DNA from: Cocos nucifera
Taxonomy: Eukaryota; Streptophyta; Magnoliopsida; Arecales; Arecaceae
Direction: 5' to 3'
DNA length: 64,000 nt
NCBI GenBank assembly: GCA_006176705.1
Contig: QRFJ01002120.1
Coordinates: forward strand, 124,001 to 188,000
Every line of letters begins with the position of its first letter. Positions within the stretch are counted from its first letter, which is position 1. Of the stretch, positions 45,056 to 55,363 are shown in pieces. Made by a program: the position numbers and the translations under genes. The notes under the pieces were generated by a model, which was not told the origin of the DNA, ran no database searches, and worked only from the letters and a program-made list of their open reading frames with translations.

Positions 45056-47021
45056 TGATAAGTGCTAAAAATATACTAATTAAAATATTAAATTATAAAA
45101 TAATTAATTTTATTTTTAAAAAATTAATAATTTTATTAATTTTGTAAGAAAAGAAGGCCACCAATATGAAGATCTTATTTTTTTAGTTCAAATAAAATAA
45201 ATTTCAAGCAAAACAGAGTCCAAACGAGCCCGAAATCAAATTTCAAAGAAAAAAATAATAATTAGCCGATTGGTTCGGTTCAAATCGGTTTAGAAAACCA
45301 GCTCAGCTGGCTCGACCGCGTGCTAAATTGCTTGCTAAACTGACTATTGATGCCCCGCTGATGCATCGCTGATGTTAGAATTTTTTGCGACGTACGGTGG
45401 ATCGATACAGTGACCAGGCTAGGGGCATGATGGGGATTTTACATGGCGATGCACACTTGAATTGGCTGAAAGCTTGATGGTCTATGGTAAACCTGGCTCA
45501 TGATCAATCTACATGGGATGCAGGTGGGATCGGACGGCTACTGGCACTGGGATTTGATTGGATGGCAGAGGTCGAGGCACTAACAGATGGTCCAGGGAGT
45601 AGTCGGTGAAGATCGATGGTTGATTTTGTTTCCTAGTTTTAACTAAGCTACTGAAGCCTTCTTCAGCACAATTGGATGGCCCAAAATCCATCAAGAAGTC
45701 AATCGAACGACTGCTATTTAATTTGATTCGATCTGGGAGATTTTGAGTGATTTTTAAGAGGTTTTTGGACCGTTGGATGTTGATCTAAAGGTCAAGCATG
45801 ACCCAGACTTCTCTTCGACTAATTCTAGGAGTTTTGAAACCCAGTTTCAATAGGATTTCTTCCTAGAACTCTTTGTTAAAGGCCCTTCTCTATTTAAAGG
45901 CCTACTATGAAGGGAGAAATAGCTAGCCAAGAGAGGTTTGAGGGGCTCAACCAGGGAGAGGTTTAGAGTATTTTGAGGGAGAGCTTAGTTTTAGAAAGAG
46001 TTTAGGAACAAAGAATAAACAAGGGAACAGAGAGAGCTAGAGAGAAGAAGGAGAGAAACAGAGAGGGGGAATAGAGAAGAGGGAGCTTTTAGTTTCCTTT
46101 TCTTTCTTCATTATTTTTCTTTCTTTCTTCGTTCTTTCTTCTTCTGATGACCAGTACATGAAGCAACAACTCCACTTCATCAAGTTCGCCATGCCAAGAG
46201 CAACGGACGATCAATTTTAGTAAACAAGCAGTTTACTATTTGGTTTTTATTTTGCTTTTTATTTTATTTATTGTGTTTGATCCTTTTACTATGAACTAAA
46301 TTTTTTTTTACTAAGACTAAGGTGTAGCTACTCTTTTGATATAATATTCAGTATGATTTGATCTTAGATTAAAATTTTGTTCGTGAGGAGTATATAAATC
46401 TGCTCTTAATGCTTTTAGATTACTGACCATCTTCTAATTGATCTGATAGACATAGATGATATGAACCAAGTATGTCTATGTCAATGCTTCTTGATTTATA
46501 TACCTTGTATCATGAATTGAATTAGAATTCATAAGCACGTGGGAATTTAAGTGCGCTTTGGACATGGCATATTTTAATTAGAGGATTTCACAAAACTTAA
46601 AGCATTAGTATTTATTTAAATTACATCTAGACCAAAGGATGATAGTTTTGCTATGCCTGGACTAAAGGATAGTAAATAATCTAGGAGACTCCACCGTCAT
46701 ATAAAATAAAATTAACCTAATTTATATAAATACTTAAATATTATATTGATTGAGTTGGTGAACCGATTGCCTTAGTAACCTATTGCTCTTGAGTTTAAAA
46801 TCCTAAAAATTATACACTCTCTATTTTCTTATAATTTATTAATTTATTTCTTTATTTCTTCTTATTTTTATTAATTCTCATCAATCGATTCTCTAAATAA
46901 AGCTTGGGAAAGAATATTTTTAGTATTGATTTTTTAATCCTCTAGGGACAATACTCTACTCACACACATTATTACTTGATCGACTGGTGCACTTACCATA
47001 GCGATAGATTAGTACGCATCA
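45056..47021 (+). repeat. 3' LTR of gypsy F
   Basis: Direct repeat of 39419-41398, ending ..AGTACGCATCA at 47021. Minus-strand frame 45509-45694 lies within it. Confidence 0.92.
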
Positions 47022-47190
47022 CTAAGTTTCTTATTTTTTGATTAATCTCAGGTATCCCCATACGATCTAGTTTACCTAACATAGAATTTGTAAAATGGCT
47101 TCTAACAACTATTTTCTCATCTTAAACTGCAAGAAATGGCTGTCCAACATCTTTTTGACGTATAAATGCTTCCAAATTTAATTGGAGGTG
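47022..47190 (+). repeat. Probable continuation of copia H LTR after F
   Basis: Begins with F's right target duplication CTAAG, so it must continue the sequence broken at 39418. Joined, it reads ..TTGATCTCTAGG/TTTCTTATTTTTTGATTAATC. Its right end is not visible; the change to SIRE-type LTR sequence by about 47200 is approximate. Confidence 0.5.
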
Positions 47191-48063
47191 TTGATTGAAT
47201 AGATTGTGTCAATGAAGTAAAGGAAGAAGAATACAAGTTAACCACCACTTTTAGAGCTTCAGTTTAAGTAAATCTAAGAAATGACTATTCCAAGCCTCCA
47301 TCCACTTCAAAGAGAGCTTTCAAATTCTTATAGAGAGAATAAAGAAGTGAAGGGGAAGATGAGGAAAACAAGGAATAAGAGTTAAGGCACCCAAGTTACC
47401 ATTCAAGTCAGAATTCAAGAATGCATTAAACTTTAGAGATAGAGAGGAGTTCAAAGTTTTTATTTTCTGAGCTACCAAAGAAAGAATCCATTATCAACCA
47501 ATCTACTCCTTCTCATCCTTCAAGAAGAAGTCAAAGCTTTCAAAGAGACTTATCCACAACTTCACCATGCTATATTGAGAAGTTTGTAAGTCTTGAGTTT
47601 TTACTTATTTCTTCTGATCTTATTGCATATTTTGTTTTTTGTAATTTCTTAAGATAGAAACTTATGGGATAAGCTCATCCCATGCATAATTGAAATTTAT
47701 ATTGACTACATTTGGATATGACTTATTTGGGAAAAGTTTTGATTAAGTTTATATACAAAATCAACTAGATTGACTGTGAGCCTGACTCAAAGCTATCAAA
47801 TTATAATCATTGTTGATTATAGTTGGAATTCTCAAGCAAAGGATCTTAAGAAATGGATGTAAGTATTGGGTTTGATACCGAATCACTATAAATCTTATGT
47901 ATTTATTATTATGCTTCTTTGCTTTACTTTTATTGGTTACTACTATAGAATTATATTACTTACACCTTACTTTCACTCTTAAATTGAGACTAGTTCACAT
48001 ATTGTTTTATTTTTTAAAGCATCCAATTTATGCCCCCTCTTGGATTGCCACATCTAGGCAACA
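47191..48063 (+). repeat. SIRE-type LTR fragment (3' end)
   Basis: The last part has the order of words seen in E's LTR: GTGAGCCTGACTCAAAG, GATTATAGTTGGAATTC, GGATGTAAGTATTGGGTTTGATACCGAA, and the end TGCCCCCTCTTGGATTGCC..GGCAACA at 48063. No primer site follows, so it is a 3' LTR or solo LTR end. The next bases are Tat gypsy RNase H, the sequence it inserted into. The left limit is uncertain. The open frame 47897-48088 crosses the boundary and is not a gene. Confidence 0.7.
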
Positions 48064-49290
48064 TACTCCCCTTGAACTTGTCCGATGACTAGCTAGGAGT
48101 CGCTAAGAGCTTTGAGGTATTGAACATTAAGCTCCTAGACAAGATTTAGACTAGCTAGGAGAGTTTCTTACTTGGCTTTATTATTGGATTCCTTGAAGCT
48201 TAGCACAGAGCATGCTCTATGATGATTCCTTCTAGTCCAGTCAAAATCAACCTGACTTCCCTCTTATTTGTGTTAGAATACTTGTCAACATGGAGCATCT
48301 AGAAGTTAGCTGATCGTTGCTTCGCTGGCTCTATATTGGCCTCCACCTCCTTGAGGATTGTGCATTCCATAAGGAAGTCAGCCAATTCTTATGCTTCAAT
48401 TGGTAATAATGTTGAATTTTCTTAGCTTGACTGTTCAATTGGCAACCTTCCCAAAGTGTCAAGCTTTTGGAAAACTTGCCTCAAAGATTGGTCAGTTTAA
48501 CACAATGATGGAATGATCTTGGAAGTATGGTTAGAATCTTCTAAGTGAAGATGATAATGGCATATGCTATCTTCTCAATTTTAGGGTAACTTGTCTCAGT
48601 ATCTCAAAGAACTCTACTGATATAGTAGACTGGCCTCTACACCTTATCTTCTTCTCCAACTAATATTGAACTTAGTGCCATGGGAGACAAAACTAGTTAA
48701 AGATAGTGCATCTCGCTCGGGCCAAGCTTGATCAGGAGCAAAACAAGTTGAGATATTTCCAAAGTTGGTTGAGGACTACTTGGCACTCCTCCATCATTGA
48801 AAATCTTTGATCTGCTTCAGCACCTTAGATGTGTAGGGACTTCTCCACATACCTAGCCATAAACCTAGTTAGAGTGGCAATTCTATTAGGGACTGTACTT
48901 CTTTCCTTCTTCTCTATGGTGACATCTTCAGGATAGCTCGAATCTTCTTAAGATTGGCTATAATCTCGCACTATGTCGCCATGAAACTGGGAAATTTTTT
49001 TGAGGTGAGTTTGAAGGCACACTTTCTCAGATAGAGCCTTATGTAATATTTTCTCATAGTCTAGAATATTTGCTAGAGGTAGTCACATGTTGATCAACCT
49101 GTCAACTTTTCACTAACATATCATCTAAGACCTTAATGTTTGGTCCTTGAAGATCTTATAGATAAGACACTAGTGTGTGGCTCTCATGCTCTTCAACCTG
49201 AAAGGCATGACCTTGTAGTAGTAGAGCCCTTCGTCATTGATGATAGATATCTTCTCTACATCATCGGATGCCATTCTAGTCTAATTTGAA
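48064..49290 (-). pseudogene. Tat-type gypsy RT-RNase H fragment, heavily decayed
   Basis: On the minus strand from about 49275: M-A-S-D-D-V-E-K..I-N-D-E-G-L-Y-Y-Y-K-V-M-P-F is gypsy RT; further on, E-D-S-I-C-H-Y-H-like sequence and L-T/D-Q-S-L-R-Q-V-F-Q-K lie in the first RNase H; near 48220, F-T-G-L-E-G-I-I-I-E-H-A-L fits the second, archaeal-like RNase H that marks the Tat lineage. Many stops and frame changes; no open frame above 60 codons. It is cut at 48063 by the SIRE-type LTR. Confidence 0.72.
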
Positions 49291-49299
49291 GGAACCAGA

Positions 49300-49850
49300 T
49301 CTATGGTTTCATAGATAGATCTTGAAACTTTTTTAAGATCTTGCAGCAAAGGATTTAAATAAATCTAAAATTTATTTAAATAATCATGTAAACACTTAGA
49401 TCTCAAATCTATTACATGATTAAGGCATGATATTTATTGACACAAAATTTGGTTGACGTCGGATCGAGCTAGAGTCGAGGAAGATGAGGTCACCGTCGGT
49501 GATCTGCAAAATAAAATTTCACCCAGAGTTGATGGTGATGGCTCCGATAGGATCCTCCGACGATCAAGTTAGCTCTTCTGGCCCATAGAAATGGAGTGCT
49601 TAGGCAAGAATTTAGTAAAATTTTGGAAAGAAGAAGAGATCTTAGAAAAAATATATCTGAAGGATTTTTTTTATAGATGAAGCCTGTAGCAGACTGATAG
49701 TGATGGTCGTAACCGTCCGATAGTGGGGCGCTTGGGGCTACATGGAGTTTGTTATGGAGAGAGGTATCTGTTGCCATGATATGGCCATTCGTTGAGATTT
49801 AATAGTTGAAGTTCAGAGGAAGCAGGCATTGGTTGGTGAAGAGATTTGGC
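49300..49850 (-). repeat. Probable Tat-type gypsy LTR/leader sequence
   Basis: On the minus strand the stretch contains CTATAAAAAAAATCC (promoter-like, about 49665-49680) followed by AACTTGATCGTCGGAGGATCC (about 49555-49575), a sequence close to the CTTGAGCGTCGGAGGGTCC motif common in LTRs of plant gypsy elements, and TGACGTC..CAAATTTTGTGTCAATAAA near 49440. No second copy in the window, so ends are not defined. The minus-strand frame 49490-49777 overlaps the LTR motifs and is not taken as a gene. Confidence 0.45.
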
Positions 49851-49863
49851 ATACATCAATTCT

Positions 49864-50200
49864 AGAGGAGTTCGGACTCCTAAAGGAAACTTGACTGAAG
49901 GAAAAATTCAGAAGAAGTTTGGCTCCTGGAGGAATCAAACTGAAGGAGAAGTATGGAAGGAGTTCGGCTCCTGGAGGGATCCGACTGAAGAAGAAGTATG
50001 GAAGGAGTTCAACACCTGGAGGTACTTGATTGAAGAAGAAATCTTGAAGGAGTTCGGCTCTTGGAGGCATCCGACAGAAGAAGAGGTTCGGAAGAAGTTC
50101 GGCTCCTAGAGGCACTTGATTGAAGGAGAAATCTTGAAGGAGTTCGACTACTAGAGGAGCTCGATTGATGAAGAAGTCTGGAAGAAGCTCGGTTGAAGTT
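49864..50200. repeat. 45-bp tandem array
   Basis: About seven units of 45 bases of the form AAGGAGTTCGGCTCCTGGAG + 25 bases, fading out by about 50275. Because 45 is divisible by three, the plus strand stays open for 49846-50109 and gives a 15-residue peptide repeat (K-E-F-G-S-W-R-x-P-T-E-E-E-V-W). No start context or outside homology suggests a real protein. Confidence 0.88.
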
Positions 50201-50429
50201 CAAAAGGAGTGTGGCTGGGGTTCGACTGTTAAAAAAGTTCAGCAGGAGTTCGACCACTGGAGGAAGAACTTTCGATTGAAGTTCTTTCATGATTATTGAT
50301 TGTATAAGGCTAAGCATCAGACTGGACTTCGACGGGAGCAAAATTTATCCTCAATAATAGTTTCCCACTCTCGAGTTCAAAATTCGAAGAAAGAAAGTAC
50401 AAAAATGATGACTACTGAAGTCCTTCTCC

Positions 50430-53080
50430 AAGCTCTACACCATTGAGGTTGAAGCTCGGGAGGAGATCTTATCTCCAGTCAAAGTTGACATTGAAGTTGA
50501 AGAAGATCTTATCTCCCGTTGATGTAGAAGCTCAGGAAAGATCTTATCTCCAATCGAGGTTGAAGTTGGAGTTGAAGCTTGGGAGAGATCTTATCTCCAG
50601 CCGAGGTTGACATTGAAGTTGAAGGAGATCTTATCTTCTATTGACGTAGAAGCTCGAAGAAGATCTTATCTCCAATCGAGATTGAAGTTGAAGTTGAAGC
50701 TCGGAGGAGATCTTATCTCTAGTCGAGGTTGACGTTGAAGTTGAAGTTCGAAGGAGATCTTATCTTCAGTCAAGGTCGAAGAAGATCTTGTCTCCTGCTG
50801 ATGTTGCAATTGAAGTTAAAGCTCGGAGAAGATCTTATCTCCAGTCAAGTTTGACATTGAAGTTGAAGGAGATCTTATCTCCTGTTGACGTAAAAGCTCA
50901 TTGGAGATCTTATCTCCAACCAAGGTTGAAGGAGATCTTATCTTCTATTGACGTAGAAGCTTGGGGAGATCTTATCTTTAGTCGAGATTAAGGATCTTAT
51001 CTTCTGTTGACATAGACATTGAAGCTCAGAAAAGATCATATCTCCAGCCGAGGTTGAAGGAGATCTTATCTTTTTGGTGACGTAGAAGCTTGGGGGAGAT
51101 CTTATCTTCAGCTGAGGTTGAAGGAGATCTTATCTCCTATTGACGTAGACGTTGAAGCTCGAGGGAGATCATATCTCCAATCGAGGTTGAAGAAGATCTT
51201 ATCTCCTGTTGATGTAGACTTTGAAGCTCGGCGGAGATCTTATCTTCAGTCTAGGTTGAAGGAGATCTTATCTTCTATTGACGTAGAAGTTCGGAGGAGA
51301 TCTTATCTCCAGTTGAGGTTGAAGGAGATCTTATCTTCTATTGATGTAGAAGCTCAAGAGAGGTCTTATCTCCAGTTGAGGTTTGAAGTTGAAGTTGAAG
51401 AAGATCTTATCTCCCATTGACATAGAAACTCGAAAAAAATCTTATCTCCAGTCGAGGTTGAAGTTGAAGTTAAAGCTCGGAGGAGATCTTATCTCCAATT
51501 GAGGTTGACATTGAAGTTGAAGCTCAGAGAAGATTTTATCTCCAGCTGAGGTCGAAGGAGATCTTGTCTCCTACTGATGTTGCATTTGAAGTTGAAGCTT
51601 GGAGGAGATCTTATCTCTAGTCGAGGTTGACGTTGAAGTTGAAGGAGATCTTATCTTCTGTTGACATTGCAATTGAAGTTGAAGTTGAAGGAGATCTTAT
51701 CTCTTATTGACGTAGAAGCTCGGTGGAGATCTTATTTCCAGCCGAGGTTGAAGTTGAAGTTGAAGCTCAGGAAAGATCTTATCTCCAGTCGAGATTGACA
51801 TTGAAGTTGAAGATCGGAGGAGATCTTATCTCTAGCTGAGGTCGAAGGAGATCTTGTCTTCTGCTGATGTTGTAGTTGAAACTTGGGGGAGATCTTATCT
51901 CCAGCCGAGATCGAAGGAGATCCTGTCTCCTACTGACATTGTAGTTGAAGGAGATCTTATCTCCTATTGATGTTGCAATTGAAGTTGAAGTTGAAGGAGA
52001 TCTTATATTCTATAGACGTAGAAGCTCGGGGGAGATCTTATCTCCAGTTGAGATTGAAGAAGATCTTATCTTCTATTGATGTAGAAGCTTGGAAGAGATC
52101 TTATCTCCAGCCGAGGTTGAAGAAGATCTTATCTCCTGTTGACGTAGAAGCTTGAGAGAGAACTTATCTCCGACCGAGGTTGAAGGAGATCTTATCCCCT
52201 GTTGATGTAAACATTGAAGCTTGGAGGAGATCTTATCTCCAGCAAAGGTTGAAGGAGATCTTATCTCCTATTGGCGTAGAAGCTCGGAAGAGATCTTATC
52301 TCCAGCCAAGATTGATAGAGATTTTATCTCCTATTGACATAGATGTTGAAGCTCGAAGGAGATCTTAATCTCCAACCGAGATTGAAGAAGATCTTATCTC
52401 CTGTTGACGTAGACTTTGAAGCTTGGGATAGATTTTATCTCCAGTCGAGGTTGAAGAAGATCTTATCTCTTGTTGACGTAGGTTGAAGGAGATCTTATCT
52501 CCTGTTGACGTAGATGTTGAAGCTCGAGGGAGATCTTATCTTCAGCTGAGGTTGAAGGAGATCTTATCTTCTGTTGACGTAGACTTTGAAGCTTGAAAAG
52601 ATCTTTCTCCAGTCGAGGTTGAAGGAGATCTTATCTTCTATTAACGTAGAAGCTCAGGGGAGATCTTATCTCCAGCTGAGGTTCAAATTGATCTTATCTC
52701 CTATTGACGTAGAAGCTCGGGGGAGATCTTATCTCCAGCCAAGATTGAAGATAAAGTTAAAGGAGATCTTATCTTCTTTTGACGTAGAAGCTTGGAGAAA
52801 ATCTTATCTCCAGCCAAGGTTAAAGTTGAAGTTGAAGAAGATCTAATCTCCTATTGATGTAGAAGCTCGCAGGAGATCTTATCTCCAGTCGAGGTTGAAG
52901 GAGATCTTATCTCCTATTGACGTTGAAGTTGAAGCTTGGAAGAGATTTTATTTCCAACCGAGGTTGAAGAAGATCTTGTCTCTTGCTAACGTTGCAGTTG
53001 AAGTTGAAGCTTGGGGGAGATCTTATATCCAGCCAAGGTTGATGTTGAAGTTGAAGGAGATTTTATCTCCTGTTGTTGTC
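50430..53080. repeat. 63-bp tandem array, about 2.65 kb
   Basis: Some forty imperfect units of about 63 bases, each with two half-units around GGAGATCTTATCTCC, joined by GTTGACGTAGAAGCTCG-like and AGTCGAGGTTGAA-like linkers. Unit length varies in places where GTTGAAGTTGAA is repeated. GGAGAT-CTT-ATCTCC is an inverted repeat, so the array carries on the order of eighty small hairpins. Plus-strand frames (50788-50991, 51118-51420, 52180-52368, 52586-52846 and others) are the 21-residue translation of the unit, not genes. Confidence 0.92.
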
Positions 53081-53084
53081 GGGC

Positions 53085-53760
53085 ACAATAGAGCTATTGT
53101 CGGGACCTTTCCTCTTATCTTGTCTAAAATGAACGAGGCCTTTGACTTTGCTAACGTTAGAATGAGGTTCTCCTTCTATTCCTAATGGTTATGGGGGCAC
53201 ATAAGGGTCATTGTCAGAGCCTCTCCCTCTATCTCGTCTAAAATGAATGAGGCCTTCGACTTTGCTCGTGTTAGGATGAGGTTCTCCTCCTATTCCTAAC
53301 GGGCTGTGGGAGCATATAAAGGCCATTTTCAGGGCCTCTTCCTCCATCTCGTCTAAAATGAATGAGGCCTTCGACTTTGGTTGCATTAGGATGAGGTTCT
53401 CCTCCTATTCCTAACGAGCTGTGGGGGCATATAAGGGCCGTTGTCAAGGCCTCTCCCTCCATCTCGTCTAAAATGAATGAGGCCTTCAACTTTGCTCGCA
53501 TTAGGATGAGGTTCTTCTCCTATTCCTAATGGACTGTGGGGGCACATGAGGGTCGTTGTCAAGGCCTCTCCCACCATCTCGTCTAAAATGAATGAGGCCT
53601 TCGACTTTGGTAGCATTAGGATGAGGTTCCCCTCTTGTTCTTAATGGGCTGTGGGGGCACATAAGGGCCATTTTTAGGGCCTCTTCCTCCATCTCGTCTA
53701 AAATAAACAAGGCCTTCGACTTGCTCATATTAGGATGAGGTTCTCCTCCTGTTCCTATCA
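53085..53760. repeat. 115-bp tandem array, six units
   Basis: CGTCTAAAATGAA occurs at about 53121, 53235, 53350, 53465, 53580 and 53695, a spacing of 114-115. Units are about 90% alike by eye. Since 115 is not a multiple of three, the minus-strand frames at 53189-53851 change frame at each unit and repeat the same text; they are not genes. Adjacent to the integrase end of a Tat element. Confidence 0.93.
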
Positions 53761-53852
53761 TGGCCACTATTGATTGCTTCTTTTCTATTATCAGATAGTT
53801 TTTGCATCGAGAAACAATAATGTTAAAATGAAGAAATTTTATTGAAGACAAA

Positions 53853-54060
53853 TTACCAACAGTACATTCTCAGATTCTTTGAGTTTCAAGATCGCGGGAG
53901 CATTATTCCTCCAAGCTTTTTCAGGTGATAAGTTTTGGACCGGATGACCTCCTCTATTTCATATGGGCCTTCCAAATTCGGGGCAAGCTTCCCCTGGCTC
54001 TGAGGCTAAGAGATGGTGGCTCGCCAAAGTACTAAGGCCCCTAGAGATAATGTTGGTGAT
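53853..54060 (-). pseudogene. Integrase C-terminal end of a Tat-type gypsy element
   Basis: Minus strand from about 54010: G-K-L-A-P-N-L-E-G-P-Y-E-I-E-E-V-I, then a Leu-rich stretch and N-L-R-M-Y-C-W before a stop at 53853-53855, with one internal stop. G-K-L-A-P-N-x-E-G-P-Y is the conserved end of Tat-group gypsy integrase. Directly upstream on this strand is gag; protease, RT, RNase H and most of integrase are missing. Confidence 0.82.
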
Positions 54061-54099
54061 GTCGGAAGGTGGTCGATCTTCTTATTGTTTCCTCTCATT

Positions 54100-55363
54100 G
54101 ATGGTTCTAGCTGTAGTAGCGCCATTGGCTTGCTTCAGGCCAGCATCTATGGAGCATTGAGGAGGGCATAGTTGTAAAATCTTTAGGAGGGAGAACTTCG
54201 TGCCCTTCTATCGAGGCTTCTTTGATGACGAGCTCGAGGGAGAGTTCGACCTCGCTTGCACTTGAGGGGAGTCCGTAAGCATGGCCAAACATCATTCGGC
54301 TCTCTATCAGCCATGGGTTTACTAGACTCGCCTGCCTATCGCTCTCCTATGGCTCCCTCATCTCTCAATTTGAAGGCTCCTTCCGCTCGGGCATATCCTT
54401 CAACCCGAGCTAGCAAATCAGTAAAATCCCTAGGGTACTTCTTCTCTAGGGAGAATAATAAATCATTCTTCTGAAAGCCATCCTTGAGTGTGGCCATTGC
54501 AATAGACTGATCCAAATTTTGGACCTCTAACGCAGCTATATTAAACTAGATGACATAAGTCTAGATAGATTCTCCCTCCTTTTGCTTGACATGCATCAGG
54601 AAATTCAAACCTCGGCGCGGACGTCGACTGCTGATGAAGTGAGCTACAAACTGATGGCTCATTTGATCAAAAGAGAAGATCGTACCTAGCTTCAACATCG
54701 CGTACCAATTTTTTTCTGCTCTCTTTAAGGTAGATGAAAAAGCTTGACATAATATGGCATCTGGTATGTCATGGAGTAGCATCATGGTTCGAAAGGCCTT
54801 CAAGTAATCGACTGGATTAGAGGTTCCATCGTAGCTTTCAAGTTGGGAAAGCTTGAAGTTCAACAGACCGGGCTCTTGCATAATTTGGGGAGAGAAAGGA
54901 GGATCGGTGCAGACATCATTATAGGGAGTTGGGGAGACGTGGTGGAGTTCTTCAATCCGTTGGTCCATCTCCCATAATTTTTGATCATGGACATCATCTT
55001 GATCGTAGATCTTAGAAGGCTTTCGATGGTGGATGGGGAGGTCCCTTCTGGAGAACAATTATGATCCGAGCAAGAATCCTATGCTCTCTATTTTTTCTTC
55101 CTAGGGGCGATGGGTATGCCAGTCTAAGTGCTCCTCCTTAGGGTCAGTTTCTAACATCTTGATGGTGGGTTTCTTGATAGAATCACTGCTGGAGGCTGCT
55201 GCATGTACTACACCATCTTGGTAAGGCCCTGAATCCACTCATAGTGGTGACTGCTCCATCTATCATGCATGAAAAGTTGCGTCTTACCGAAAAATTGGTG
55301 AAACTGAATGCTCTTTGGGCATTTAATTAGGAAGGAAGGATTAGGACTACTGGTATGGGCCTT
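54100..55363 (-). pseudogene. gag of a Tat-type gypsy element, interrupted by copia G
   Basis: The clearest open part is 54561-55058: M-D-Q-R-I-E-E-L, P-P-F-S-P-Q-I-M, Y-D-G-T-S-N-P-V-D-Y-L-K-A-F and W-Y-A-M-L-K-L-G, the retrotransposon gag domain of Tat-group elements. It continues after a stop with L-L-A-R-V-E-G-Y-A-R-A-E-G-A-F down to about 54300, then a basic stretch rich in Arg and Ser to about 54100. Upstream text (R-W-S-S-H-H-Y-E-W-I..P-V-A-P-R-K-K) reaches 55363, where copia G begins. With the integrase end next to it, this is a large-deletion derivative. Confidence 0.82.

Larger units (their letters stand above)
39419..47021 (+). mobile_element. Gypsy element F: second copy of the pol-less family of D
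   Basis: LTRs 39419-41398 and 45056-47021, about 1.97 kb each, flank 3.66 kb with primer site, gag, protease, then about 1.2 kb of non-coding DNA. Target duplication CTAGG (39414-39418) and CTAAG (47022-47026), one base changed. Same order, lengths and sequence as D but in the opposite direction and at a different site, so D and F are independent insertions. No RT, RNase H or integrase is present. The coding part is more decayed than the architecture. Confidence 0.93.

Noticed and set aside
49846..53185. Open frames with 15- or 21-residue peptide repeats (for example at 49846-50109, 51118-51420 and 52586-52846) as repeat-protein genes
   Set aside because: They are translations of 45- and 63-bp tandem DNA repeats; unit length divisible by three keeps frames open by chance, starts are at arbitrary units, and stops occur between them.
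50430..53760. CRISPR array
   Set aside because: Regularly spaced repeats, but the spacers are also repeated, units are 63 or 115 bp, and the context is a plant gypsy element.
53189..53851. Four overlapping minus-strand frames of 65-116 codons with similar text
   Set aside because: Same 115-bp repeat read in changing frames.
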